From Holophaga sp. (GTDB taxonomy: Bacteria; Acidobacteriota; Holophagae; Holophagales; Holophagaceae): DNA of 64,000 nt. Both the position numbers and the translations under genes were made by a program. This document shows, piece by piece, positions 15,211-24,092 of the stretch (positions are counted from its first letter, which is position 1; each line of letters starts with the position of its first letter). Under the pieces are notes generated by a model. That model did not search any database. It had not been told where the DNA came from and was given only the letters and a program-made list of their open reading frames with translations. The stretch lies in the NCBI GenBank assembly GCA_031292735.1, contig JARLGP010000066.1, forward strand, positions 1 through 64,000, written 5' to 3'.

Positions 15211-15933
15211 ATGGAGCCCGTGATCCCCAACCCCAAGCAGCCGGCCGTGATCGGCCTAGTCGGTGACCGCAACCCCGCCAACAAGACCCACATTGCCACG
15301 GAACAGGCCCTGGGCCACCTGGCCGAGCCGATCGCCTGGGAGTGGCTGCCGACCGAACAGATCGCCCACCAGCCGGCAAGCCACCTAGCGCGCTACGCCG
15401 GCTTCATCATCACCCCCGGCAGCCCCTACCGGAACATGGAGGGCGCCCTGGAGGCCATCCGTTTCGCCCGGGAACAGGGCGTTCCCTTGCTGGGCACCTG
15501 CGGCGGCTTCCAGCACCTGGTGGTGGAATTCGCCCGCGGCGTGCTGGGAATCGCCGACGCGGACCACGCTGAGAGCAACCCTTCGGCGCCCCGGTTGGTC
15601 ATTACCCCACTCTCCTGCTCCCTGGCCGGGCAGAACCACCCGGTGCACCTGCTCCCCGGTTCCCGTGCCGCCGGGATCTATGGGGTCGAGACCTCGGTGG
15701 AACCCTTCTATTGCAACTTCGGACTCAACCCCGAATTCCGCCCCCAGTTCGAAGCGCGCGGCCTGGTGGTCAGCGGCATCGGGACGGACGGGCAGGTCCG
15801 CGTGCTGGAACTGAGCGGTCACCCGTTCTTCTTCGGCACCCTCTACGTGCCCCAGGCGCGCTCCCAGCCCGGCGCGCCGCACCCCCTGATCGTCGCCCTG
15901 GCGGACGCGGCACGGGCCCGGAACCATCGGTGA
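15211..15933 (+). CDS. CTP synthase C-terminal (class I glutaminase)-like protein
   Basis: 240 residues with a class I glutamine amidotransferase fold like the C-terminal half of CTP synthase: YAGFIITPGSPY, then GVPLLGTCGGFQHLVVEF with the nucleophile Cys near residue 95. The canonical HPE catalytic pair of CTP synthase (as in QFHPE) reads YVPQ here, so His and Glu are both replaced and ordinary glutaminase activity is unlikely. The family includes stand-alone, sometimes selenocysteine-containing CTP-synthase-related proteins of unknown role. It has AGGAGG 7 bp before the ATG and the duplicated LysR-type site upstream. Confidence 0.75.
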   Translation: MEPVIPNPKQPAVIGLVGDRNPANKTHIATEQALGHLAEPIAWEWLPTEQIAHQPASHLARYAGFIITPGSPYRNMEGALEAIRFAREQGVPLLGTCGGFQHLVVEFARGVLGIADADHAESNPSAPRLVITPLSCSLAGQNHPVHLLPGSRAAGIYGVETSVEPFYCNFGLNPEFRPQFEARGLVVSGIGTDGQVRVLELSGHPFFFGTLYVPQARSQPGAPHPLIVALADAARARNHR

Positions 15934-16022
15934 TCGGTGAGCCGTCTGGGCGTCGGGAAAGGAGCCCGGGCTCGCCTGGCGGCCGGGGGTTCTCGCGGGC
16001 AGGCAGAACGGATCGCCGGAAT

Positions 16023-16988
16023 TCAGGAGGCTGTCCCTGCCTTCTTCGGCCCTGCGGAACGCCCCATGGAGATACCGCCGAGCGCCGCCAGCACCGGCAG
16101 CAGGCCCGGGTGGTTCTCCGCCCCGGCGCGGACGGCCGCGTACACATGCCGGCAGGGGCTCCGCGGCCCGTCCAGGGCGCGCAGGACCACGCCCGGAGGA
16201 GGCGGCGCCGGGACGGCCAGGCGCGGCACCAGGGCCACCCCGCAGTCCGCGGCCACCAGGGCGAACACGGCCGACCAGTCGTTGGCATGATGGACGATGT
16301 CCGGGCTGAATCCGGCCGCGGCGCAGGCGGCCAGGCCCAGCTCCTGGCATGGCCCGCGCATGGCCCCCACGATCCAGGGTCCCTTCGCCAGGTCCTGGAG
16401 GTCCAGGGCGGTCCGGCCGGCCAGGGGGTGGTCCTCGGCCAGGGCCGCCAGGAGGGGATCGTCCTGCAGCTCCCGTCGGTGGTAGCGCGGATCGCCGGAC
16501 ACCGGACCGTCGCGGTGATCCACCGTGATGACCAGGTCCAGGTCGCCGGCGTCCAACCGGGTGAAACAGTCGGGCGCTTCGCTTTCCAGGATCGACAGCC
16601 GGAGCCTCGGGCGCTCCCGGCGCAGCTGGATCAGGGCGGGGACCACGATGCCGGTGATGGCGGTGGCGAAGGCGCCGATGCGCACCCGGCCCACGGTGCC
16701 CTGGTCGAAGGCCGCCAGGTCCGCCCGGACGCGCTGCCACTGGGCATCCATGGCCGCGGCATGGTCCAGCAGGAGCATGGCCTGGGGCGTCAGGCGCACC
16801 CCGCGGCCCTGGGCGATGAGCAAGGGCACGCCGGCCTCGCGGCTCAGGGCGGCGATCTGCTGGGAAACGGCCGAAGGGGTCAGGTTCAACGCGCCGACCG
16901 TGGCCACCACCGTGCCGCGCTCCTGGAGCGTCCTGAGCACCCCCAGCCGCCGCAGGTCGATCGTGAAGGTTTCACTGCGTTTATTCAT
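16023..16988 (-). CDS. LysR-family transcriptional regulator
   Basis: 321 residues. The winged helix-turn-helix occupies residues 10-70 (LRTLQERGTVVATVGALNLT, PSAVSQQIAALSREAGVPLL), followed by a periplasmic-binding-like effector domain (90-300) with GRVRIGAF and the late GVALVPRLAV strand. It is divergent from the ketopantoate reductase-like gene, 72 bp apart, with a putative operator between them. The same sequence recurs before the glutaminase-like gene convergent with it, suggesting that both flanking genes are targets. Confidence 0.9.
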   Translation of the reverse strand: MNKRSETFTIDLRRLGVLRTLQERGTVVATVGALNLTPSAVSQQIAALSREAGVPLLIAQGRGVRLTPQAMLLLDHAAAMDAQWQRVRADLAAFDQGTVGRVRIGAFATAITGIVVPALIQLRRERPRLRLSILESEAPDCFTRLDAGDLDLVITVDHRDGPVSGDPRYHRRELQDDPLLAALAEDHPLAGRTALDLQDLAKGPWIVGAMRGPCQELGLAACAAAGFSPDIVHHANDWSAVFALVAADCGVALVPRLAVPAPPPPGVVLRALDGPRSPCRHVYAAVRAGAENHPGLLPVLAALGGISMGRSAGPKKAGTAS

Positions 16989-16996
16989 GCGGCTAG

Positions 16997-17034
16997 ATTA
17001 ACTGGACATTAATTATCGTTCCAGGCCAGGATGA
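16997..17034. promoter_or_regulatory. Putative LysR operator, copy B
   Basis: Lies in the 72-bp divergent gap between the lysR and panE-like starts and matches 15134-15171 at 35 of 38 positions. The AT-rich core (GACATTAATTATC) is flanked by TGGA and TCCA half-sites. Confidence 0.55.
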
Positions 17035-17060
17035 TGCCTTGGTCCACCGGAGGTGATGCC

Positions 17061-18083
17061 ATGCCGTCCATGAATACTCTTATCATCGGGGCCGGTGCCC
17101 TGGGCGGGCTGGTGGCAGCCCGCATGGAAGCGGCTGGAGCTCCGGTTTGCCTGGCGGTCCGGGATGCCCAGGCGGCGGCCCTGCTGCTGCGCGCCGGCCT
17201 GCGGGTGACCGGAGTGGGGGGCGCCGCGGCGGTGTCGATCTCCGAGGTTGCGCCCTTGGAGGCATACCCTCCGGACGCCCGGTTCGATCTGATCCTGCTG
17301 GCCACCAAGGCGCATGACGCCATCCTCCTGGCGCCCCGCCTGCCCGGCCTGCTTGCGCCGGGCGGCACGCTGCTGCCCATCCAGAACGGTGGCGTTCCGC
17401 AGATGCTCGGGAAGCGGCTGGGCACCGGCCTGGTGCTGGGCGGGCTGTCGAACCTGGGAGCCACCCTGTCCGCGCCGGGCGTGTACGAACAGCGCAACGC
17501 CGGCCATCTGCTCATCGGCGAACTTGCCGGGGGCGCCAGCGAGCGCACCGAGCGGATACGTGGCTGGCTCGCCCGTGCGGTGGACGTGAAAACCACGCTG
17601 AACTTTTCCGGGGCCGTCTGGTCGAAGCTGCTGCTGAACTGTTCGGTGAGCACCCTGGGTGCCATCGCGGGACAGACCATGAGCGAGTACATCGGCCTGC
17701 CGGAGGCGCGGGGACTGTTCCACCGGGTCTACGCCGAGGGCCTCCGGGTGGCGCTGGCCAGCGGGGCCCGGCCGGAGCCGATGCTGGTGGATCCGGTGCC
17801 CCCAGGCTGGAACGGGGGGATCGTCCAGGGCGAAGCCCACGAGGCCTGGCTGGGGCGGATCCTGCAGGGTTATGGCGCGGCGAAGCCCTCCATGCTCCAG
17901 GACTTTGAACGCGGGCGCCGCACCGAGATCGACTTCATCAACGGCTACGTGGTGGACCTGGGCACACAGCTGGGCGTTCCCACGCCGGCCAACGCCGCGC
18001 TGGTGGCGACGGTCCATGCCATCACCGAAGGCCGCCTGGCACCGGACCCGGCGCTGCTGGGCGCGATCCTGCGCCAAGGCTAG
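17061..18083 (+). CDS. Ketopantoate reductase (ApbA/PanE)-like protein
   Basis: 340 residues. The N-terminal Rossmann motif is IIGAGALGGLVAARMEAAGA, then LILLATKAHD and PIQNG near residue 100, as in PanE. The C-terminal helical domain has VWSKLLLNCSVSTLGAI (the Lys region near 190) and a final PSMLQDFERGRRTEIDFINGYV, the diagnostic substrate/active-site motif. The start was chosen for CCGGAGG 6 bp before the ATG. PanE-type enzymes reduce 2-dehydropantoate with NADPH, but this family has many side members; LysR control suggests a role other than housekeeping pantothenate synthesis. Confidence 0.85.
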   Translation: MPSMNTLIIGAGALGGLVAARMEAAGAPVCLAVRDAQAAALLLRAGLRVTGVGGAAAVSISEVAPLEAYPPDARFDLILLATKAHDAILLAPRLPGLLAPGGTLLPIQNGGVPQMLGKRLGTGLVLGGLSNLGATLSAPGVYEQRNAGHLLIGELAGGASERTERIRGWLARAVDVKTTLNFSGAVWSKLLLNCSVSTLGAIAGQTMSEYIGLPEARGLFHRVYAEGLRVALASGARPEPMLVDPVPPGWNGGIVQGEAHEAWLGRILQGYGAAKPSMLQDFERGRRTEIDFINGYVVDLGTQLGVPTPANAALVATVHAITEGRLAPDPALLGAILRQG

Positions 18084-18235
18084 TCCTGCTGTGGCGTCCG
18101 ACCTGGCCCCGCGAGGGTTGGCAGGAGCGTGAGGCCGCAAGGAAGCGGCCGCAGGGCGATGCGGTTTCATCGTTCAAGGCCGGTGACGCAGCGGATCGCG
18201 CTCATGGCGACCCTCCCGCGGTCCGGGAATGCCCG

Positions 18236-18928
18236 TCATTCACCCAGAGCGATCACCCGGGCGATGCGGGTCGCGTCGTAGGCGGCGTCCAGGGTCAAGG
18301 TCTGGCCTTCCAGTCGGGCGGCAAAGGTGAACCCACCGTCACCCATGGGGAAGGCATACGGCACCAGTTCCACATGCGTTCCGCCCATGGCCGCGAGGTC
18401 CTTGCGCAAGGCCTCGGCGAGGCGGGCGACCGTTTTGGCCGGGGCGAACAGAAGCGTGGCGAAAGACCTTCCGCCAAGCCCCTTCAGGAACTTCTGGCAG
18501 CCCGGATCGGCCAGGATCATGTGGTCGGCGTGGGCGAAGTGATAATCCCAGTGCCCATCCGGCGACCGTGACAGGAAGAGGGCAACCTGGCAGAAAATGA
18601 TGTCCCCGGTTTCGAAGCGGGTGGTTGCCTGGACCGAGCCGGTCCTGGCGGAATTCTCCCCGATGGCCACGACGGCGGCCGCTTCGGCCGGGGCCTGCTT
18701 GGATTCCTCGACGCCGGCGCGGGCGGAACCTGGCGCCGAGGCCACGGCGGAACAGGTTGCCTTGTGGGACGGCCAGTCCTGCTTCTGGCAGGCCGGCGAG
18801 CAATAGTGGCTCTGTTTGCAACGGCCGCAGCGCGCTTGGGTTTCCTTGGCACAGATGACGCACTGCCCAGCAAAAGCGAAGACCGGAGCGAAGCCGATGA
18901 GCACGGCTCGTTTCAAGGTTGAGTTCAC
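18236..18928 (-). CDS. Exported MYND-type zinc-finger protein
   Basis: About 230 residues from the GTG at 18928 (GGGGA 9 bp upstream); an ATG at 18949 in the same frame is the alternative. The signal peptide TLKRAVLIGFAPVFAFA is followed almost at once by a complete MYND finger: Cys 23, 26, 34, 37, 43, 47, His 55 and Cys 59, with the typical HYCSPACQKQDWPSHKATC end. Residues 60-105 are an Ala-rich linker. Residues 105-230 form an unknown mixed domain (GDIIFCQVALFLSRSPDGHW, YHFAHADHMILADPG). MYND fingers are mainly eukaryotic protein-interaction modules; export through a signal peptide is unusual. Confidence 0.7.
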   Translation of the reverse strand: MNSTLKRAVLIGFAPVFAFAGQCVICAKETQARCGRCKQSHYCSPACQKQDWPSHKATCSAVASAPGSARAGVEESKQAPAEAAAVVAIGENSARTGSVQATTRFETGDIIFCQVALFLSRSPDGHWDYHFAHADHMILADPGCQKFLKGLGGRSFATLLFAPAKTVARLAEALRKDLAAMGGTHVELVPYAFPMGDGGFTFAARLEGQTLTLDAAYDATRIARVIALGE

Positions 18929-19242
18929 GGATTCATTTCCCCGTTTCATTGGCGGATCGCCGCTACCTTGGTGTGCGTCCAGATGAATAAATGTTGCATG
19001 CAAAACTCGCTCTGGCCGTGACGAATCCCAGGGAAGACCTCGGGACGGGCGACCTGCGTTCCGGAAGCCTGGTCTGGGGTTCCGGAAACGGGTTGCCGCC
19101 CGGCGCACGGTGCCATCTGGAGGCCGCTTCGGGCACGAACAGCCACCGCGGAACCAATCCCCACCCGGGCGCATGACTGGCTGGACGGGTCGTTGAAAGG
19201 ACCGGTTCCCGGCCCCACGACCCCCTTTCCGGAGCGTCGCCC

Positions 19243-19794
19243 ATGCGTAAATGCCACTCGAACCTGCTCGGAGTATGCCTGCTTGGTGCCGGCATCAGCG
19301 CCGCGGCCCACTGCCCGACGCACATCATCAACTCGTCCGACAAGCCGTGGATTCTTGCCTCGGCCCAAATCCAGGAGACCCTCAAGATCAGGGTCCTGCA
19401 CACTGAAAGCGGCGGCCCCCTGGCCCAGGGGATCTTTTCCTCCGGCCAGGGTGGCTATTTCATCATGCCGGCCCATTCCATCATCGGCATCGAGGCCCTG
19501 GACGGCGCCGTGGCCTGCGAGGCCCAGTTCATGCTGCTGGACCACAAATGGGATTACCCCACGGAGGGCGTGCTGACCTATGCCGCGCCGGCGGCGTCCG
19601 GGGGGCCGGAGCCCACGGCGGGGTCGCTCCGTTTTTCCGTGCCGGAGGCGGGCCGGGACGTCGCCTCGATCACCATCCGGGAACCCACGTCGGTCATCCT
19701 CCAGATCCTCCGGGACGCGTGGGATCGGGGGCCGTCGGCCCCGGACGCGCCCGGTGCGGCATCGGCGCCAAACCAGGCGGAAGCGGGCCGCTGA
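19243..19794 (+). CDS. Small exported protein, unknown
   Basis: 183 residues with GGAG 10 bp before the ATG. A signal peptide (LLGVCLLGAGISAAAHC) is followed by THIINSSDKPWIL, a beta-rich domain to about residue 150 and a Pro/Ala-rich end. The INSSDKPW motif parallels ANQSDSEW in the exported protein at 8826-9617, suggesting a shared family. It is divergent from the MYND protein gene across 314 bp without other features. No enzymatic motif is seen. Confidence 0.6.
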   Translation: MRKCHSNLLGVCLLGAGISAAAHCPTHIINSSDKPWILASAQIQETLKIRVLHTESGGPLAQGIFSSGQGGYFIMPAHSIIGIEALDGAVACEAQFMLLDHKWDYPTEGVLTYAAPAASGGPEPTAGSLRFSVPEAGRDVASITIREPTSVILQILRDAWDRGPSAPDAPGAASAPNQAEAGR

Positions 19795-19890
19795 TGCCCG
19801 AGGGGGCGACGGCGCGTTGCGGTGGAACGCCCGTCCACGCACGGGGTTCCATGGCTCCCGGCCGTTTCCGGCAGACTGCTGCCGCCCCAG

Positions 19891-20871
19891 TCACCTGGGC
19901 CCCCGGCCGCCATTCCACGCGTTCAAGGACTCCAGGCACAGCGCGGTGGTCAGGGCTTCCGATCCCCACCAGAGCCTGCGGGGACCCGGGGGAAAGCCCC
20001 CGTTCCAGGCCGGAGCCAGGGGCCACGAACCATCCCCCCGCTGCTCCCGGAGCAGTCCCCGGGCGAGCCTGGCCGCGAGGGCGGAGCCGGCCGCACCGAT
20101 GGCGCAAAGCGTAGCCAGCGCCCGGGCCCGGGCCAAGGCCGAACGCTCCGCGGTGCGGTCCTGAAAGCGCGCCCGAAGCCGCTGCTCAAGCAAGGGGCCA
20201 AGCGACCGCCAGCTTTCCACTCCGGCCTGGATGGCCCGGCCGACGGCATAGTAGAGCGCCAACGGATCGTCGTAATAGAAGGACGCATCCGGCTCCTGGC
20301 CGGCCCGCACCAGGGCCGCGACCCACTGGATGGCCCCCCGGGTTGCGGCGGACTCCCCCAGGTACCAGACCACATTGGCGTTCACCACGCTGTCCACGTC
20401 GTTGGCACCCTTTCCGATCCAGGTCCAGAACCGTCCTTCCGGATCGCGCCAGGCCTGCAGCAACGGGGCGTTCAGCCGGAACGCCAGCCAGGCATGGTCA
20501 TGGGCCAGGCAGGCCGCGCCGCAGGCGCTGGTATCCAGGTCCACCGGAAGGCTGCGCACCTGCCCCCCCCAGTACCGCCAGATCCCCGGCGGCTCCATCC
20601 GGCTGAGCACGAAGGCCGCGGCCCGGTCGTGCAGTTCCCGGGCCGCGTCGAACGGCAGATCGGCAAGGGAATGGATGATCTGCATGGTGGCGAACACGCT
20701 GGAGTCCGGTTCCAGGTCGCACATGTCCCGGGTGCGGCACAGGTACAGGCGGAAGTCACCGGTGACATCCTGTTCCCCGGCCAGGAAGGCCAGGGCCTTC
20801 CCGGCTGCGGTGCCCAGGAAATACCGATCGGGCTGCGTGGCGGGGGTCGGTTCTTCCTGCTGGCCAGCCAT
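19891..20871 (-). CDS. Terpene cyclase/prenyltransferase-type alpha-barrel protein
   Basis: 326 residues with GGGAG 6 bp upstream of the ATG. Repeated helical segments and the QW-like motif QRGDGSWPLAPAWNGG near residue 285 match the (alpha6-alpha6) barrel of squalene-hopene cyclases and related proteins. DLDTSACGAACLA near 110-125 recalls aspartates near the active site, but the canonical DXDD cyclase motif is not present as such. At about half the length of a squalene cyclase it is a single-domain member, possibly a non-catalytic or class II diterpene-type homologue. No terpene genes are adjacent. Confidence 0.6.
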   Translation of the reverse strand: MAGQQEEPTPATQPDRYFLGTAAGKALAFLAGEQDVTGDFRLYLCRTRDMCDLEPDSSVFATMQIIHSLADLPFDAARELHDRAAAFVLSRMEPPGIWRYWGGQVRSLPVDLDTSACGAACLAHDHAWLAFRLNAPLLQAWRDPEGRFWTWIGKGANDVDSVVNANVVWYLGESAATRGAIQWVAALVRAGQEPDASFYYDDPLALYYAVGRAIQAGVESWRSLGPLLEQRLRARFQDRTAERSALARARALATLCAIGAAGSALAARLARGLLREQRGDGSWPLAPAWNGGFPPGPRRLWWGSEALTTALCLESLNAWNGGRGPR

Positions 20872-21057
20872 GCCTGACTCCCTCGATCATGCATCAATAG
20901 ATGATTTATTTATTGCTACTGTCAAGGGAATTTTTCCCTGCCCAGGGGGCGTCCGGGCCCGGCCCTTCGACCCGACGCCACCTCCCGGCTCGGGCGTCCT
21001 GCGGCCCCTTCCCGGGTCTCCGTGACGGCCTAAGATGAATCCCCAGGAGGTCAGGTC

Positions 21058-21717
21058 ATGCGCATTGGAATCATCGGGGCCGGCTTGATCGGGCGTGCCG
21101 TGGCCCGGCTTGCGGTCGCCCAGGGTCACGAGGTGATGGTCAGCAATTCCCGTGGACCGGAAACGTTGGCAAGCCTGGCTTCCGGCCTCGGTTGCAAGGC
21201 TGGAACGGTCGAACAGGCGGAGGCCTTTGGCGACCTCGTCGTGGTCGCGATCCCGCTGAAGCACTGCCTCAGCATCCCGGTCGCGCCGTTGATCGGCAAG
21301 GTGGTGCTGGATGCCAACAACTATTACCCCGACCGGGACGGCCGGATCGCCGAACTCGACGCCCGGATGACCACCACCAGCGAACTGCTGGCGCGCCACC
21401 TGCCGCAATCCAGGATCGTCAAAGCCTTCAATGCCATCCTGGCGACGGATCTGGAAAAGGACGGCCGGCCGGCCGGATCGCCGGGCCGACGCGCCCTGCC
21501 GATCGCCGGCGACGACGCGAAGGCCAAGGCGGTGGCGGCCCATTTTGTCGACCAGCTGGGTTTCGACCCGCTCGATGCGGGTGCCTTGGCCGAAAGCTGG
21601 CGCTTCGAGCGGGCGAAACCGGCCTACTGCATTCCCCTGGACCTCAAGGGCCTGAGGAACGCGCTCGACGCCGCGGAGAGGAACGTGGAACTGCCGGACG
21701 GGTCGTGGCGCCAGTGA
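21058..21717 (+). CDS. NADPH-dependent F420 reductase-like oxidoreductase
   Basis: 219 residues with CAGGAGG before the ATG. The Rossmann nucleotide-binding motif IGIIGAGLIGRAVARLAVAQ is followed by MVSNSRGPETL, typical of NADP-binding F420 oxidoreductase-like proteins. NNYYPDRDG near residue 84 and KAFNAI near 122 are also characteristic of this group. Despite the family name, most bacterial members do not demonstrably use F420 and the substrate cannot be assigned. It lies alone between divergent and downstream unrelated genes. Confidence 0.8.
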   Translation: MRIGIIGAGLIGRAVARLAVAQGHEVMVSNSRGPETLASLASGLGCKAGTVEQAEAFGDLVVVAIPLKHCLSIPVAPLIGKVVLDANNYYPDRDGRIAELDARMTTTSELLARHLPQSRIVKAFNAILATDLEKDGRPAGSPGRRALPIAGDDAKAKAVAAHFVDQLGFDPLDAGALAESWRFERAKPAYCIPLDLKGLRNALDAAERNVELPDGSWRQ

Positions 21718-21867
21718 GTGCGGGGCCTGGGGAGAGTCGATCCGGAGCCTGATCCTGGCAACCAACCCGGACAACGGGGGTGCAGGTTGACGGGATGGCC
21801 GCCTTCCCGGAATGGAACTTCGCCATCCCTGGCCTCACAGCAGGTAGGTGCCACTGTGGCGCACTGG

Positions 21868-24081
21868 ATGCCGCCCGCCATGTTCCTTCGCCTGCCGTTC
21901 AAGCTTTCCTGGGCGCGGATCGCCCTTTGCCTGGCCCATGTCCCGGCCCTGGCCGGGGTCCAGGTGGAGCCGCGCCGGGCGACCCTCACGCCGGGCGGCA
22001 TCTGCGCGTTCAAGGCGTCGGAAGACGGGGTCCCGTCCGGCGCGGGATGGAGCTGGTCGCTGGTTTCCGGGCCGGGCGAAATCGACGCGCGCACCGGGGT
22101 GTACCGCGCCCCGCCCCTCCAGGCCGCCGGCACTGCCCGGGTGCGGGCTGCCCTGGAGGCCGACCCGGACATCCGGGGCGAAGCCTCCATCGTGCTGCTG
22201 CCTCTGCCCGCCAACCCCTTCGACCTGGTGACCCAGGTGCTGGGCCACGGGTGGGTGGAGCCGTTTCCCGGCGGACTGCCCTTCCTGGATCTGGGGACGG
22301 GTCAACGCATGACCCTGGAAGCGATCCACGACAGCGCCTGGGTCCGCGCCCCCAGGATCTGGGCGGGGTGCGGAATCCCGTTCACCCTCACCTGGGAGCC
22401 GGTGCCCGGGGCCCAAACGCTCCTGAGCTACCAGGAGGGGGGCGAGCTGATCCGCCGGGACGTCACCGGCCAGGCCTCCCAGGTGATCGTCCCCCGAGGG
22501 CAGATCCACCAATGCCGAGTGGAATCCCTGCGCCGGACCCCGGGCGGCGGATGGAGCAGCCGGGCGCAGGTGGCCCAGGTGGAGGTGCGCGGGCTGTTCC
22601 CTTTTTCGGGCAATCCCGTGGCCGGGGCCGGGCACCAGGACGGCGTGGGTCTCGCCGCCCGGTTCACCCAGCCGTTCGGAGTGGTCAATGTCCCGGGGGA
22701 TCCCGACGCAGGGGTGGCGCTCCTGGTGACCGACCGCCGGGCCCACCTGGTGCGGACGGTGACCCTGGAAGGCAAGGCGGCGACCCTTTGCGGGGAACCC
22801 GGCATGGCCGGCCACCGGGATTCGCCCTCCTGGCCCCAGAAGCTGTGCAGCCTGGTGTGCGGGGTGCCCCCGCCCAGGCCCTTGTTCCATTCGCCCACCT
22901 ACCTGGACATCCGCACTCCGCCCGGCCCGGATGGCGCCTGGGAGGCGGTGGTGGCCGACAGCGGCAACCATGTGCTCAGGCTGGTCAAGTCCGACGGCAC
23001 GGTGTCCACCCTGGCGGGAACACCCTGCCGGGCCGGGTATCGGGATTCCAACGATCCGGCCCTGGCGGCCTTCCATGATCCCCAGGGCCTGGCCGTGGAC
23101 CCCGTGGACCAGAAGCTCTACGTGGCGGACCGGGGCAACCGGGTGATCCGGATCGTCGACCCCGGCGGCCGGGTATCCACCCTGGCGGGAAATCCCCGCT
23201 CCGCCGGAAGCCTGGATGGGGTGGGCTCCCAGGCCAGCTTCACGGACCTGAAGGCTCTCTGCCTCCCTTGGACGGACGACCATCAGAAGCACCTCTATGT
23301 CCTGGATGGCCACGCCTTGCGCCGGGTGACCCTGCCAGGCGGAGCGGTGACCACGGTCCTGGGAGTGGTGGACCAGCCGGGGTGGCGGGAAATCCTCGCC
23401 GAGGACGGGCCAGACGCCGCCCGGCAGCCCTGCCTCAACCATCCCACCGGGCTCCTGCCCTTCAAGGGAGGGCTCTTCATCGCCGATCACGGGAACCATG
23501 CGGTGCGGGCCGCGGCGTTCCAGGGCCAGGTGCTGTTCACCAAGGCGGGAAGCCCGGCGGCCGGAGGCCGCACCCGCTGGGGCCTGCTTCCCGACCGGCT
23601 GAAGGCGCCCCTGGACGAAGCCTACGGGGCCCTGGACGGGCCCTGGACCCTGGCCTATGCCCTGAGACCAGGAGAGCACTCCCCCCCGCTGGTGGTCACC
23701 ACCGGCCCCTGCCTGGGTGAGATCCACCATGCCGGCGAAGCGACGGATGACCTGGCGATCGCCGATCCAAGGGCCTTCCGGCCGGCGGAGGGCGGACCGC
23801 TGACGGTCCGCTTCGCCACCCGGGTCACCGACCAGGCCGGCCATCCCGTCCAACGGGCATTGCACTACACCGTGGATTTCCTGGACGCCGGCGGGGAGCT
23901 GGCCGCAAAGATCCAGGGGCACGCCACCAGCGGCGGGACCATCGAGGCGCGGGCCGGGCAGGCCTGGCTGGAGGCGGAATCGGTGGTCATCCGGTGCGTC
24001 ACCGACCAGGGGTGGTCCAACGGCGGGACGTTCCGGGTGGCGCCGGACGAACCCGGGCTGGCCGTACAGGAGCCGTCATGA
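21868..24081 (+). CDS. Exported Ig-like/NHL-repeat propeller protein
   Basis: About 737 residues. The start is uncertain: ATGs at 21868 and 21880 both place a signal peptide (FKLSWARIALCLAHVPALAG) at the N-terminus, and neither has a strong ribosome-binding site. An Ig-like domain (to about 115), a fibronectin-like segment (about 140-240) and an NHL-type propeller (about 250-560) follow, with blades such as VVADSGNHVLRLVKSDGTVS and LYVADRGNRVIRIVDPGGRV. The last 170 residues form beta domains, including VTDQAGHPVQRALHYTVDFL. It is a longer paralogue of the minus-strand gene at 7003-8535. Function unknown. Confidence 0.7.
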   Translation: MPPAMFLRLPFKLSWARIALCLAHVPALAGVQVEPRRATLTPGGICAFKASEDGVPSGAGWSWSLVSGPGEIDARTGVYRAPPLQAAGTARVRAALEADPDIRGEASIVLLPLPANPFDLVTQVLGHGWVEPFPGGLPFLDLGTGQRMTLEAIHDSAWVRAPRIWAGCGIPFTLTWEPVPGAQTLLSYQEGGELIRRDVTGQASQVIVPRGQIHQCRVESLRRTPGGGWSSRAQVAQVEVRGLFPFSGNPVAGAGHQDGVGLAARFTQPFGVVNVPGDPDAGVALLVTDRRAHLVRTVTLEGKAATLCGEPGMAGHRDSPSWPQKLCSLVCGVPPPRPLFHSPTYLDIRTPPGPDGAWEAVVADSGNHVLRLVKSDGTVSTLAGTPCRAGYRDSNDPALAAFHDPQGLAVDPVDQKLYVADRGNRVIRIVDPGGRVSTLAGNPRSAGSLDGVGSQASFTDLKALCLPWTDDHQKHLYVLDGHALRRVTLPGGAVTTVLGVVDQPGWREILAEDGPDAARQPCLNHPTGLLPFKGGLFIADHGNHAVRAAAFQGQVLFTKAGSPAAGGRTRWGLLPDRLKAPLDEAYGALDGPWTLAYALRPGEHSPPLVVTTGPCLGEIHHAGEATDDLAIADPRAFRPAEGGPLTVRFATRVTDQAGHPVQRALHYTVDFLDAGGELAAKIQGHATSGGTIEARAGQAWLEAESVVIRCVTDQGWSNGGTFRVAPDEPGLAVQEPS

Positions 24082-24092
24082 CCTGGACCGGC

